Shown: positions 33,380-42,358, counted from the first letter of the stretch. The stretch is 64,000 nucleotides of DNA from an uncultured Bacteroidales bacterium (GCA_905234645.1 CAJOIS010000014.1:1-64000), one strand, 5' to 3'. Program-made: numbers and translations. The notes: generated by a model from the letters alone, not told the origin.

Positions 33380-35023
33380 TTATTTTGATTTCAGACCGTT
33401 CACATATTCCTCCCACATCTCTAGACGCTTGCCTTTCAACACACGAGGGAATTTTGTGGCGCCGCCCCATTTGCCAATCTTCTGCTCCATGAATTCATAG
33501 AAATCCTTGGTGGGAAGCACGTCAATAAACAATTCCTTGATGGCCTGCGTGCGCTCCACGGCATAGTCGTCGTTGAGTTTGCAGAGGTTTTCGTCTATCT
33601 TTTTAATAGCCAATTCTTTGTCGATGGGCTCATCGCAACCAAGATACCAATGGTGTGCATACATCGTATCGTGACGGATGCCAGCCACGGTAAATTCGGT
33701 GATGGAAACACCGAGCTCTTCGGCCATCATTTCGACGGCACGGGTCATGTTATCCTGCGAGAGGTGCTCACCCGTAATGCTCAGGAATTGCTTCGTGCGC
33801 CCCGTGATGGCGATTTCACAGTTCTTCTTGTTAAGGAACTTGATGGTGTCGCCAATGAGGTAACGCCACGTGCCCGCACAAGTGGAAAGCAAGATGGCAT
33901 AATCCGTGTTTTCCTCCACCTCCGAGAGCAGCAAGGTCTTGGGATGGGCGACTATCGTTCCATCCTCGTCGAAATTCTCCTCATTGAAAGGAACGAACTC
34001 GAAATAGATGCCGTTATCAACCAACAGCTGCATCACACGTTTCTTCAAGTCGACTTGATAAGCGATGTAACCCTCTGAAGCCAAATAGCTTTCCACATAA
34101 ATCACCTCTTTACCGAAGATGCGCTCGAAGCTTTTCTCATAAGGAGCAAAAGCCACTCCGCTATGCACATACACCATCAAGTTGGGCCAAAGGTCGTGAA
34201 TGGTCTTTAGGTTATATTCCTTGATGATGCGCTCTAAAAGAATCTGTACCCAAGCTGGCACGCCCACAATAACACCAATGTCCCATTTAGGCGCAGCTTT
34301 TACCATAAGGTCCATCTTCTCAGCCCAGTCTTTCACTTTCGAGATTTTCTGTCCTGGTTTGTAGAATGCCTCAAACCAAGCAGGAATCTTACCCGCCGAA
34401 ATACCCGAAAGGTCACCAGCATAATAATCGAATTCCTCGTTGTATTGCAAGTCGGTGCTACCGCCGATCATCAGCACTCCTCTGTTATAGAAGTCAAGAG
34501 GGAAGTCATAACGCGTAGCCGAAACCAACTGGCGGATGCTTGCACGAGTGATCTTGTTGTTGAGGCCTTTAGTGATGGGAATGTATTTGCTGGCCGCCTC
34601 AGAAGTGCCCGAGCTGAGGGCAAAATACTTAATCTTGCCTGGCCAAGCAATGTTACGTTTGCCTTGAAGGTTGAGATACCACCACTCGTCATGCATCTTG
34701 TTGTAGTCAAACACCGGGACGCGCTTACGGAACTCGTCAAGGATGTCTTTCGACAACAAAATCTCGTTAAAATGGTAGTATTTTCCGAACTCCGTAAACT
34801 GCGCCTTGACCAACAGTTTCCTTAATTCGCGTCGCTGGGCACGAATCGGGTCGGTGTGGTTTTGACGGATCTCAACGGGAATGTTCTTTATTTGTGCAGC
34901 CGCTTTCACCAATGCCCCAAAAACGGGGATGGGCATCAGCCTTTTAGGCAATATCTTCTTCGCGACAGGCATCAGCTTTTTCGCGACAGGCGTTAGTTTT
35001 TTCTTGATGTCAGGACTTTTCAT
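33380..35023 (-). CDS. GH3 auxin-responsive-promoter family protein (acyl-adenylase-like)
   Basis: A 547-aa cytosolic member of the GH3/JAR1 ANL-type adenylase family: ALSSGTSEAASKYIP (phosphate-binding loop), VYVHSGVAFAPYEKSF, YVESYLASEGYIAYQ and LISTCAGTWRYLIGDTI-type motif (here LLSTCAGTWRYLIGDT). Plant members conjugate amino acids to acyl groups; the bacterial role is unknown. The N-terminus carries a Lys-rich repeat, KKLTPVAKKLMPVAKKILPK, absent in relatives I recall. Start ATG 35023 is set by the -7 box at 35051-35044; the upstream ATG at 35077 precedes the promoter. Confidence 0.88.
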   Translation of the reverse strand: MKSPDIKKKLTPVAKKLMPVAKKILPKRLMPIPVFGALVKAAAQIKNIPVEIRQNHTDPIRAQRRELRKLLVKAQFTEFGKYYHFNEILLSKDILDEFRKRVPVFDYNKMHDEWWYLNLQGKRNIAWPGKIKYFALSSGTSEAASKYIPITKGLNNKITRASIRQLVSATRYDFPLDFYNRGVLMIGGSTDLQYNEEFDYYAGDLSGISAGKIPAWFEAFYKPGQKISKVKDWAEKMDLMVKAAPKWDIGVIVGVPAWVQILLERIIKEYNLKTIHDLWPNLMVYVHSGVAFAPYEKSFERIFGKEVIYVESYLASEGYIAYQVDLKKRVMQLLVDNGIYFEFVPFNEENFDEDGTIVAHPKTLLLSEVEENTDYAILLSTCAGTWRYLIGDTIKFLNKKNCEIAITGRTKQFLSITGEHLSQDNMTRAVEMMAEELGVSITEFTVAGIRHDTMYAHHWYLGCDEPIDKELAIKKIDENLCKLNDDYAVERTQAIKELFIDVLPTKDFYEFMEQKIGKWGGATKFPRVLKGKRLEMWEEYVNGLKSK

Positions 35024-35043
35024 TCGTTCCGTTTTTATCGTTG

Positions 35044-35099
35044 CAAAATTACGTAAATTCATTGAATTGGATACCATAAAAGGAAAATACTTATCTTTG
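35044..35099. promoter_or_regulatory. Divergent promoters of the GH3-family and beta-helix genes
   Basis: Minus strand TAATTTTG (35051-35044), 20 nt from the GH3-family ATG. Plus strand TATCTTTG (35092-35099), 26 nt from the beta-helix ATG. Confidence 0.75.
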
Positions 35100-35125
35100 C
35101 GATAAAATAACTGAAATTTACGAAG

Positions 35126-36706
35126 ATGAAAACAAGAATACTACTGTTTTTTCTGCTTTGTGGATTGGTAACCCAAGCACAAAACATTGAAGTCTCTGGC
35201 ATACAGTCGGGCACATGGGATGCCGACACCGTTTTCGTTACAGACAACGTCGTCATTGAAGATGCGCTAAACATAATGCACGGAACCACCGTTGTTTTTG
35301 ACGGCTTCTACAACATCAGCGTAGGCGAAAACGCCTCACTGAACGTCCTTGGCACAAGAAATGACTCCATCGTTTTCACCGTGACAGACACAACGGGGTT
35401 TCATGTCTTCAACATAGGCCGTGGCGGCTGGAATGGCATTCGTTTGGTAAAAGCCGGTGTTTCCAGATTCGAGTACTGCCGCTTCCAATACGGCAAAGCG
35501 GCCTTGGACAACGACCAAGATGGTGGCGCCCTGCGCATCTATCACTGCGATGATGTGGAAATCAACAACAGCACCCTGTTTTGTAATTTCTCTCGCGAAC
35601 ATGGTGGTGCCCTGAATGCCGAGTATTCGTCGGTGACAATGCGCGACTGTAATGTTTGCAACAACCTGACTTACACAGGTTTGGACACGGTCTATTTCAT
35701 GTATGGCGGCGGACTGCGTTTTATCAACTGCAACGTGGAGATTATTGGCACCAACTTTCGCTATAACAACGGTCAGGCGGCCATCGGCGGTGCCATGAGC
35801 CTTGACAGTTGCGCTGTCCTTATCGACCGCTGCCGCTTTGAATACAATTATGGTATCAACGGTGGAGGACTCTATCTCATCCGCAGCAACCACAATGATT
35901 GCCGCATCTCCAATTCACTCTTTGCCAACAACACCTCCGGGCATTTCGGCGGAGGCCTGGCTATCAGCGACTCATCACCACTGATCAGCAACCTCACCGT
36001 CGCCAACAACCACTCCATTGGCGTCAATTGCGGTGGCATATTCTTTTACCAATACAGTTCTCCCGTATTGTGGAACTGCATCGTCTACGGCAACACCAAT
36101 GAAGTCCCTCTCGAAGAGCCTGTGCAGATGTGGGCGTGGACTTATGAAGAATATGCACCAGAGTTTCATAACTGTTTGGTACAGTTTGGATTGGAAAACA
36201 TTTCCAATCACGATGTCATCACCGTTTACGAGAATTGCCTTGATGAAGACCCGTGTTTCTGCGACCTAGAAAACAATGATTATCATCTCGCTATGGGTAG
36301 CCCTTGCATTGATGTTGGCTCGCCCGAAACTCCAAACATTATCCTTAACGGCTTGGATTTGGATGGCAATGGGCGTGTTGATCACAACCAAATCGACCTC
36401 GGTGCCTACGAGTTCAGTTTCACAAGCGTCCAAGAAACAACACAAAACGAGAACCTTGTCTGCATCATCGGAAATCCCATCACGGCATCAAGTTATGCCG
36501 AAATCGTATTGAACCAGAAGGGCCTTGTGATGGCAAGCATTTATTCCATGGAAGGGAAGTTGTTGGCTAACAAAAACTTAGGATTTGCCGAAAAAGGCAT
36601 CAATCACTTTGAGATCGGGGAGTTGTTTTCCTCGCTCTGTTCGGGTACTTATGTAATAGTTTTCAAGGCTGCAGACCAAACCTTTTCAACAAAAGTGATC
36701 AAATAA
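35126..36706 (+). CDS. Secreted right-handed beta-helix protein with T9SS-type C-terminal domain
   Basis: A 526-aa exported protein. Signal peptide 1-18 (GLVTQAQ). Residues about 95-330 show parallel beta-helix coils (GGALRIYHCDDVEINNSTLF, HGGALNAEYSSVTMRDC, GGGLYLIRSNHNDCRISNS, FGGGLAISDSSPLISNLTVA), as in polysaccharide lyases and adhesins. The end (SSYAEIVLNQKGLVMASIYS, SGTYVIVFKAADQTFSTKVI) matches the ~75-residue Por_Secre_tail domain that directs type IX secretion and surface anchoring. No lyase active site was identified. Confidence 0.87.
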   Translation: MKTRILLFFLLCGLVTQAQNIEVSGIQSGTWDADTVFVTDNVVIEDALNIMHGTTVVFDGFYNISVGENASLNVLGTRNDSIVFTVTDTTGFHVFNIGRGGWNGIRLVKAGVSRFEYCRFQYGKAALDNDQDGGALRIYHCDDVEINNSTLFCNFSREHGGALNAEYSSVTMRDCNVCNNLTYTGLDTVYFMYGGGLRFINCNVEIIGTNFRYNNGQAAIGGAMSLDSCAVLIDRCRFEYNYGINGGGLYLIRSNHNDCRISNSLFANNTSGHFGGGLAISDSSPLISNLTVANNHSIGVNCGGIFFYQYSSPVLWNCIVYGNTNEVPLEEPVQMWAWTYEEYAPEFHNCLVQFGLENISNHDVITVYENCLDEDPCFCDLENNDYHLAMGSPCIDVGSPETPNIILNGLDLDGNGRVDHNQIDLGAYEFSFTSVQETTQNENLVCIIGNPITASSYAEIVLNQKGLVMASIYSMEGKLLANKNLGFAEKGINHFEIGELFSSLCSGTYVIVFKAADQTFSTKVIK

Positions 36707-36769
36707 TTGTACCCACATATGCCTTGTATGCATTTGTGGAGAAGCCTTTTGTAAAGCTTAGGAAAAGAA

Positions 36770-37402
36770 TCAAATTGTCATGATGGCCTCCTCATAGAAG
36801 GAACGTCGCTGAGCCCTGCTGACCTTGTATTTCCGGTATTGTCCCGTGAAGAGGTCGCAGTCGAAGAGGGCTTGTATTTGCGAGACAAACAAGCGGGAAT
36901 AAAGACGGTTTTGGAAGGCCTGTTTTTCTTGCATGAAGGCGATGGTCTGCTTGATTTGGTCGATGTCAAGGTCTTCCTTGGTGAAGACGAAAAGGTCGAA
37001 CTCACGGAAATCGCCATAGAAGCCGTTGTTCACCTTGTCCATCTTGATTTCGAGGATACGCTTCAAAGGCAAGGCCAAGGACCAGTATTCGTATTCGTTA
37101 CGACCCACGAGGCTGCCATCGCCCAAGCCGTAGGCATAACCGCTTTGGTTGATGTGGCGCAAATCCTCCGCATTCACTTCCTTGATATCCTCGCCCGCCA
37201 TTTCGTTCACCAAGGCGTTATTTACATTCTTGTTCTCACGAATGGCACGTGTGACCTCAATACCTATGCCTTGCGTTTCGTCTTGCAGGTCAGGTCTGTC
37301 GCGGTTGACCAAATGCGCATAATGCTCGCCCAAAAGAGCGGCCAACGAAACCATGGCGTAACGCTCAAAGAAACAGGTATCGAATTTCGGAGTGAGCATC
37401 AT
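36770..37402 (-). CDS. Hypothetical protein with possible PD-(D/E)XK-like motif
   Basis: A 210-aa soluble protein with no signal peptide. RPDLQDETQGIGIEVTRA places an Asp about ten residues before a Glu in a hydrophobic strand, as in PD-(D/E)XK nuclease-like folds, though the Lys is replaced by Thr. The later region (LPLKRILEIKMDKVNNGF, FDLFVFTKEDL) also fits an alpha/beta core. That fold is inference from motif only. It stands alone with its own -7 box, after the beta-helix gene (convergent), and no restriction or defence genes are near. Confidence 0.7.
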   Translation of the reverse strand: MMLTPKFDTCFFERYAMVSLAALLGEHYAHLVNRDRPDLQDETQGIGIEVTRAIRENKNVNNALVNEMAGEDIKEVNAEDLRHINQSGYAYGLGDGSLVGRNEYEYWSLALPLKRILEIKMDKVNNGFYGDFREFDLFVFTKEDLDIDQIKQTIAFMQEKQAFQNRLYSRLFVSQIQALFDCDLFTGQYRKYKVSRAQRRSFYEEAIMTI

Positions 37403-37420
37403 TGTTGCATTTCAAGACGA

Positions 37421-37428
37421 CAAAAGTA
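37421..37428 (-). promoter_or_regulatory. -7 promoter box of the 210-aa hypothetical gene
   Basis: TACTTTTG on the minus strand, 18 nt before the first ATG. Confidence 0.65.
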
Positions 37429-37463
37429 CGATTTTTCCGATACTTTTGCCGTCTTTGCATGTA

Positions 37464-40097
37464 TTAATCCAAGCTATCGCCTGCCTCGCCGTCGCCTTCT
37501 TTGGCCCGCTGCTCCAGTTCCATCTTACCGAAACGCAAGGTGAAGCCTGCGGAAATATAGCGGCTGTTCACCATCTTGCGGGTGCTGTCGCTAAGATAAT
37601 ACGGGTTGGTGATGCTGTATCGTGCGCCCCAATTGAAGATGTCTTGAACATTAACGAACACCGACAAGCGGCGCTTGAAGAAGTCGCTGCGCAAGCCCAT
37701 GTTGAGGAAATAACGTGCCTTGCGCTCGCTCATCAGGCTAATCGTCGGTGAATTGTAGTTGGCCGAAGCGGTCAGTTGTAACCTGTCGAACAATTTAGCC
37801 CAAGCGTTGACGCGCACGCTCCATGACCATTTGTCGCGTTGGTCGATCTGATGGACACCATTACGGTCGTATTCCATCCTGTAACCATAATCATAGACGT
37901 TGGCATAAAGCCTCACATTGAAGAAGCCACTCGGACGGTAAGTCATGTTGAGCGAAGTGCCGTAACGCCACGAAGTACCCATGTTGTAAGGTATCGAATA
38001 ATTGACGAGACGATCCAACAGATATTCGTCGCTGTCGGTGGCATCCGTCAAAGAGCTGACTTCATTGGTACTCAAGCGGCCATAGGCTTCGATACCGATA
38101 TTGCCAAAACGCTCGAAAAACTTTTGCCACCCTGCCTCCATGTTGTGGGTGTAGCTGTTTTTGAGTCCGTTAGGGTTACCTGTCGAATAACTATCCTCTC
38201 CATATCTGCGGAAGATGCTGATTTCTTCCTCATCGGGATGCGACATGCGCAATGAGTAGTTAAGTTTGAGATTATGCATGTCTTCCGTACGATAGGTCAA
38301 GTGGATGGATGGACGCATATTCCAGAAAAACAGCGTATTCTTATCGGCAAACGGCATTGCGCTCTCATAGTCATAATAGACACGGTCGCCACCGACGCCC
38401 AAGCCCGTGCTGAGCGTGAATCCTCCCCAACGGTGCGTCCAGTTGACATCCGCATTCAAACCCGTCTCGGAACCATTGAAATGATAGGCACGAAGCAAGT
38501 CGATACTGTCGTAATTGATGCCGCCATCGTTGGAATAGAAACGTTTGTAATCGTTGTTGTTCATTTGATAGTCAGCACGCAAGCCGTAACTAAGTTCGCC
38601 GTCATCACTATACGGACGGTTGTAACGCGCATCGAGGTCGACACCCATACCGAACATGTCGGTCAACAAATAACGGTTTTCGTCAAGGTCGGTGTAAACA
38701 TCGTAGAAACGATTGTAATATTGATCGGTGGCATTCTTGTGGAGTCGGGTGTTCAGACCAATGCGGATATTGTGTCCCTTATCGTCAAACTTCTTGGTGT
38801 AATCAATGCCAAAATGACCGAAGCCAGAGTTCGTAACGCTTGTGTCGCCGATGCTGTAAGCAAACACGCTATCAACAGGCTGCATAAAGAAAGTCTGCTC
38901 ATCGCGGCGGCTACTATAACTATGATTGTTATTGTAGAAGCCTCCTCCATCGAAAGAGATGTCGCTGGTGGAATCAATCTCATAGTCGATGTTCATAAAT
39001 AAGTTGCCACTGATGCCACGGTTGTCACTTTCCTGTGATGCAGACCTGTACCACACAGTGTCGTACAATCCCTCGGTAGCTGCATCTTCTCTTTTCAACT
39101 CCCAGCTGTCAGTGGTGTTGATTCTATCGCTATAGCGTCCCGAAGCGAACAGGTTGACACTCAGTTTTTCCTTCTTCCACATATAGCTGATCCAAGGCGA
39201 GACGAAAGGCTGACTAGAGCCGTTCAAGCCGAAGCTGACGAACTGGTTGCTCTTGATGTGTGCTGACGTTACAATGTTGATGACCGCCTCTGCATCGGTG
39301 GCATATTTGGCCGAAGGGTTGGTGATGGTCTCGATACGTGCAATGGCGTTGGCGGGCAAGGTCTGAAGATAGGTCTTCAGGTTCTCTTCTGTGAGTTTCG
39401 AAGGCTTGTCGTTGACCCAAATCTCCACACTTGACACGCCACGCAGCGTGATGTTACCTTCCACGTCGACTTCAACGCCAGGGGCATTCTGCAAGGCATC
39501 TTCGGTAGTACCCGTCTGGATGGATGGGTCTTCGCTGACGTTGTAGATGAGCTTCTCGCCTTCCATGGCATAAAGTGGACGCTCAGCAGCCACGGTGACC
39601 TCACCAAGCGAGGTGACTCCAGGATTAAGGCGTATCGTGCCCAAGTTTGTGTTGTTAGTCACCTTAAAAGGCATGGTGTAGTTCTCATATCCGATGGCCG
39701 AAATACGCAGCAAGAAAGAGCCTTGCGGCACGCCATTGATTTCGAAAACACCGTCCTGATTACTGACGCCACCTTTGACAAATTCCGAATCGATGGAGTC
39801 GAGCACGGCCAAGTTAACGAATGCCATATATTCGCCCGTCTTGGCATCGCGCAGCACGCCGACCACTTGGAAAGTGTCGCCTTCACGGACTTTTTTCTTC
39901 GGCTTCACAGTAGGCATGTTACCTTCGTTCTGTCCCCACTGGCGGTCACCGCCGAAGGGAGGACGGCCTCCTGGGGGACGACCACCCGGAGGACGGCCAC
40001 CAGGACGCCCACCACCTGGAGGCTGGGCCATACACAACACGGTCAATAGGACAAATAGCAGAGAGAGCAAGGTTCTCAACGAAAACGTTTTTTTCAT
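37464..40097 (-). CDS. Outer-membrane receptor-like beta-barrel with Arg/Pro/Gly-rich N-terminus
   Basis: An 877-aa outer-membrane protein of the TonB-receptor-like OMP_b-brl_3 type. Signal peptide 1-25 (LTVLCMAQ), then a low-complexity stretch of about 25 residues with repeated GGRPPGGRPP, a CarboxypepD_reg-like domain (FQVVGVLRDAKTGEYMAFVN, GVFEINGVPQGSFLLRISA), a plug-like domain (DALQNAPGVEVDVEGNITLRG, VNDKPSKLTEENLKTYLQTL) and a long barrel. No clear TonB box is seen. Its -7 box makes it independent of the sigma-factor operon 87 nt upstream, though that operon may regulate it. Confidence 0.88.
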   Translation of the reverse strand: MKKTFSLRTLLSLLFVLLTVLCMAQPPGGGRPGGRPPGGRPPGGRPPFGGDRQWGQNEGNMPTVKPKKKVREGDTFQVVGVLRDAKTGEYMAFVNLAVLDSIDSEFVKGGVSNQDGVFEINGVPQGSFLLRISAIGYENYTMPFKVTNNTNLGTIRLNPGVTSLGEVTVAAERPLYAMEGEKLIYNVSEDPSIQTGTTEDALQNAPGVEVDVEGNITLRGVSSVEIWVNDKPSKLTEENLKTYLQTLPANAIARIETITNPSAKYATDAEAVINIVTSAHIKSNQFVSFGLNGSSQPFVSPWISYMWKKEKLSVNLFASGRYSDRINTTDSWELKREDAATEGLYDTVWYRSASQESDNRGISGNLFMNIDYEIDSTSDISFDGGGFYNNNHSYSSRRDEQTFFMQPVDSVFAYSIGDTSVTNSGFGHFGIDYTKKFDDKGHNIRIGLNTRLHKNATDQYYNRFYDVYTDLDENRYLLTDMFGMGVDLDARYNRPYSDDGELSYGLRADYQMNNNDYKRFYSNDGGINYDSIDLLRAYHFNGSETGLNADVNWTHRWGGFTLSTGLGVGGDRVYYDYESAMPFADKNTLFFWNMRPSIHLTYRTEDMHNLKLNYSLRMSHPDEEEISIFRRYGEDSYSTGNPNGLKNSYTHNMEAGWQKFFERFGNIGIEAYGRLSTNEVSSLTDATDSDEYLLDRLVNYSIPYNMGTSWRYGTSLNMTYRPSGFFNVRLYANVYDYGYRMEYDRNGVHQIDQRDKWSWSVRVNAWAKLFDRLQLTASANYNSPTISLMSERKARYFLNMGLRSDFFKRRLSVFVNVQDIFNWGARYSITNPYYLSDSTRKMVNSRYISAGFTLRFGKMELEQRAKEGDGEAGDSLD

Positions 40098-40115
40098 TGT
40101 TTACAAATTTGGTTG

Positions 40116-40123
40116 CAAAAGTA
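40116..40123 (-). promoter_or_regulatory. -7 promoter box of the outer-membrane receptor gene
   Basis: TACTTTTG on the minus strand, 18 nt before the ATG. Confidence 0.65.
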
Positions 40124-40183
40124 ACAAAATCACTATTATGAAGCATCTCATACCAAATAAAAATCCGATATGTCTGGCACTCC

Positions 40184-40657
40184 TCAATCTTTCGGCTCAA
40201 AATGTGGACTATGGGGTTTGCGTGGATCATGGGGTTTGCCGTGGTCTTTGTGTTGTCTCAAATGATCACCGACCCGACGTTCCATCTTGTACACCTGTTG
40301 GATTTGGATTGGGGTCAGGAATTTGCTGTACTCTGCATAGTATTTTTGGCGCAGGTTAAGGATTTGCTGGCTGCGCTCGAAACGTTCCTTGATGGCTTGC
40401 TCGGCTTCCTCATCGGTGGTAGGCTCGTCTTTGTGTTTTGGCCCCAGTGCCCACATCTCCTGCTGATAGGCGCAGAAGGTCTCAACGAATTGTTGTGTGG
40501 TTGCCTCGTCAAAAGCGAGTTCTTGGGCGATGTATCTGGCTTGCTTGTCAGCCAGCTCCTCGCGGCTCATGCGTTGATGATGGTCTTGGGCTATTCCCAT
40601 GGTGTAGAATGCCAGCACTAAAATAGCCATTAAGTTGATTTTCAGTAAGTTTCTCAT
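40184..40657 (-). CDS. Spy/CpxP-like periplasmic protein
   Basis: A 157-aa exported helical protein. Signal peptide 1-24 (LAFYTMGIAQ). The mature part has helices with MSREELADKQARYIAQELAF and YAEYSKFLTPIQIQQVYKME, the latter resembling the LTxxQ motif of the Spy/CpxP chaperone-like family. The C-terminus is His/Pro/Lys-rich (HLRQHKDHGKPHDPRKPHSP) and might bind metal. The start ATG 40657 begins the signal peptide; the frame is open 27 codons further up. It lies 16 nt after the anti-sigma gene, so probably belongs to that stress operon. Confidence 0.8.
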   Translation of the reverse strand: MRNLLKINLMAILVLAFYTMGIAQDHHQRMSREELADKQARYIAQELAFDEATTQQFVETFCAYQQEMWALGPKHKDEPTTDEEAEQAIKERFERSQQILNLRQKYYAEYSKFLTPIQIQQVYKMERRVGDHLRQHKDHGKPHDPRKPHSPHFEPKD

Positions 40658-40673
40658 TGTTTTTTCTTTTTTT

Positions 40674-40994
40674 TTAGTTATTATTGTCAAGATAATCGAT
40701 TTCGTCATAATACTCCAACAAAAGCTCTTGATCACCATCGCTCAATTGGTTGAATGCCATTTCCAATTGTTCAAACGACTTTTCTTCATTGTTGTTCCAT
40801 CCTTGACGCAACACGAGTAGCAAGGCCAACGAAGCGGCCACAGCAAAGCCTGTCCAAAGTGCTGCATTGCGAAGCTTTCGACTATTCTTTTTCGGCTCCA
40901 CTTCCTGCATCAGGTGCTCTTCCATCGCTTCAAAAAAACCTTCTGGAACGGTGTAAGGCATGGTTTTGTTCATTTTTTCCAAATCGTTTTCCAT
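40674..40994 (-). CDS. Putative anti-sigma factor, single-pass membrane protein
   Basis: A 106-aa protein with a cytoplasmic N-terminal part (YTVPEGFFEAMEEHLMQEVE), one membrane helix at about 43-60 (ALWTGFAVAASLALLLVL) and a short acidic periplasmic tail ending YYDEIDYLDNNN. It follows the ECF sigma gene directly (stop and start 2 nt apart), the position and topology of an anti-sigma regulator, although no zinc-binding ZAS motif is present. ATG 40994 is preferred to the overlapping ATG at 41018. Confidence 0.72.
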   Translation of the reverse strand: MENDLEKMNKTMPYTVPEGFFEAMEEHLMQEVEPKKNSRKLRNAALWTGFAVAASLALLLVLRQGWNNNEEKSFEQLEMAFNQLSDGDQELLLEYYDEIDYLDNNN

Positions 40995-40996
40995 AG

Positions 40997-41536
40997 CTAA
41001 TCGTTTGTTTTCAAGCAATTTACAATCTTCTCTTTGGCATTGTGGTAGTTGGCCTTCACATTGGCTGCTGTCGACCCTGTAATAAGGGCGATGTCGTCGT
41101 AAGACATCTCGTCAAAATACCGCAAGTTGAAGGCAATTTGCTGCTTGGCGGGTAGCGAAAGAATGGCCTTTTGAAGCTTCACCGCCTCGACTTCGCTGTA
41201 GTCGACATAATCGTCAGCCTTAATGTTGAAGAGGTCGTCGGAGGTCTCGTCCAACGAGAGCTGGACCTCGCCTTTGCGCTTGCCCAAAAGCCGAAGGGCC
41301 TCGTTGGTGGCGATGCAGAATATCCAAGCAGCAAGCGACTGGTTTTCATTATATTGTGCAAACGAACGAAAGACTCGAACGAAGGTCTCTTGCATGGCAT
41401 CTTGTGCATCGGCGTGAGCCACCACCAACCTACGGATATGCCAATAGACCGGTTTCATGTAAGAAGCCATAAGAAGGCGGAAGCCCTCTTGGGGATTCTT
41501 GTTCATGGCCGCTATGATTTCTTGGTCTTTTGACAT
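40997..41536 (-). CDS. ECF-type RNA polymerase sigma factor
   Basis: A 179-aa group 4 sigma factor. Region 2 (about 25-95: YWHIRRLVVAHADAQDAMQE, VFRSFAQYNENQSLAAWIF) and region 4 (about 125-175: ILSLPAKQQIAFNLRYFDEM, SYDDIALITGSTAANVKANY) are both present. It heads a three-gene operon with the anti-sigma and Spy-like genes, which suggests an envelope-stress role. No standard -7 box was found upstream, in keeping with autoregulated transcription by an alternative promoter. Confidence 0.93.
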   Translation of the reverse strand: MSKDQEIIAAMNKNPQEGFRLLMASYMKPVYWHIRRLVVAHADAQDAMQETFVRVFRSFAQYNENQSLAAWIFCIATNEALRLLGKRKGEVQLSLDETSDDLFNIKADDYVDYSEVEAVKLQKAILSLPAKQQIAFNLRYFDEMSYDDIALITGSTAANVKANYHNAKEKIVNCLKTND

Positions 41537-41667
41537 ACCTCAATAGTTGGTCTTTATCAACAATACCCGACAAAAAAGAAAAAGTAAAAAACCGATTATC
41601 AATTTTTTTTGACGTTGTTTATTATTGAGCAAAAATAAGAAAAAGGCGTCCATTTCAACTGAATCTT

Positions 41668-41675
41668 GTATTTTT
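41668..41675 (+). promoter_or_regulatory. -7 promoter box of the small barrel gene
   Basis: TATTTTTG, 24 nt before ATG 41700; it lies inside the longer open frame and so excludes the upstream start. Confidence 0.65.
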
Positions 41676-41699
41676 GCGGTCAAATCGAAGATTAACCGA

Positions 41700-42332
41700 A
41701 TGAAACACGGACGGTATATATTACTGACACTGCTTTTGCTGACAGTGGCTTTCTCGGCAACGGCCCAACGCATCGGCGGGGGATTGATGCTAGGTCCCAC
41801 GTTCTCTACCATGAACATCAGTGGAAACGATAGCACTCGATTTCGTACCGATTTTACAGGTGGTGTTCGTATCGCCCTTATCCCGAAGCATTTTGTCTTC
41901 GGAGCAGAAATCGACGTCATCTATTCGGGACAAGGTACAAGCTCAAAGAAAGGGCTGGATGAAAACAACAACGTCATACGATACAAGGAGAAGTCGCACT
42001 ACATCAACATACCTTTGTTGCTCAATATCTATTTCCGCAAATGGAAGAAGGACGAGCATGACGAATCTCGTATCCCTCGGCTTCGTATCGGACCCCAAAT
42101 CGGTTTTTGTGTCGGCGGCAACGAAGTAATGGAGGTGAAAGGCAAAAAGAAACAGCACTACATCACTCCATGGGAAAGAGGCAGTTACAACTACATCGAC
42201 TATGGTCTCACTGCGGCGTTTAGCTATTGGTACGTGGAGGTGCGTTACACCTACGGCATGGGGAATGTCTTCAAGGAAGGCGAGAAATCCTCCAACCATG
42301 TGATTTCCGTCACTTGGTCGGATATTTGGTGA
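41700..42332 (+). CDS. Outer-membrane beta-barrel protein (PorT-like family)
   Basis: A 210-aa exported protein. Signal peptide 1-22 (LTVAFSATAQ) followed by alternating beta strands (IGGGLMLGPTFSTMNISGN, DFTGGVRIALIPKHFVFGAE, YINIPLLLNIYFRKW, PRLRIGPQIGFCVGG), the pattern of small outer-membrane-beta-barrel domain proteins of Bacteroidota, of which PorT is one. Role unknown. It is transcribed away from the sigma operon and toward trkA, which has its own promoter. Confidence 0.8.
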   Translation: MKHGRYILLTLLLLTVAFSATAQRIGGGLMLGPTFSTMNISGNDSTRFRTDFTGGVRIALIPKHFVFGAEIDVIYSGQGTSSKKGLDENNNVIRYKEKSHYINIPLLLNIYFRKWKKDEHDESRIPRLRIGPQIGFCVGGNEVMEVKGKKKQHYITPWERGSYNYIDYGLTAAFSYWYVEVRYTYGMGNVFKEGEKSSNHVISVTWSDIW

Positions 42333-42350
42333 TAGTTTCAGAAAAAAACA

Positions 42351-42358
42351 TACATTTG
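42351..42358 (+). promoter_or_regulatory. -7 promoter box of trkA
   Basis: TACATTTG, 20 nt before the trkA ATG. Confidence 0.6.

Noticed and set aside
36770-37402. Part of a restriction-modification or other defence system
   Set aside because: Only a weak nuclease-like motif is seen and neighbours are a surface protein and a receptor; no methylase, helicase or ATPase is adjacent.
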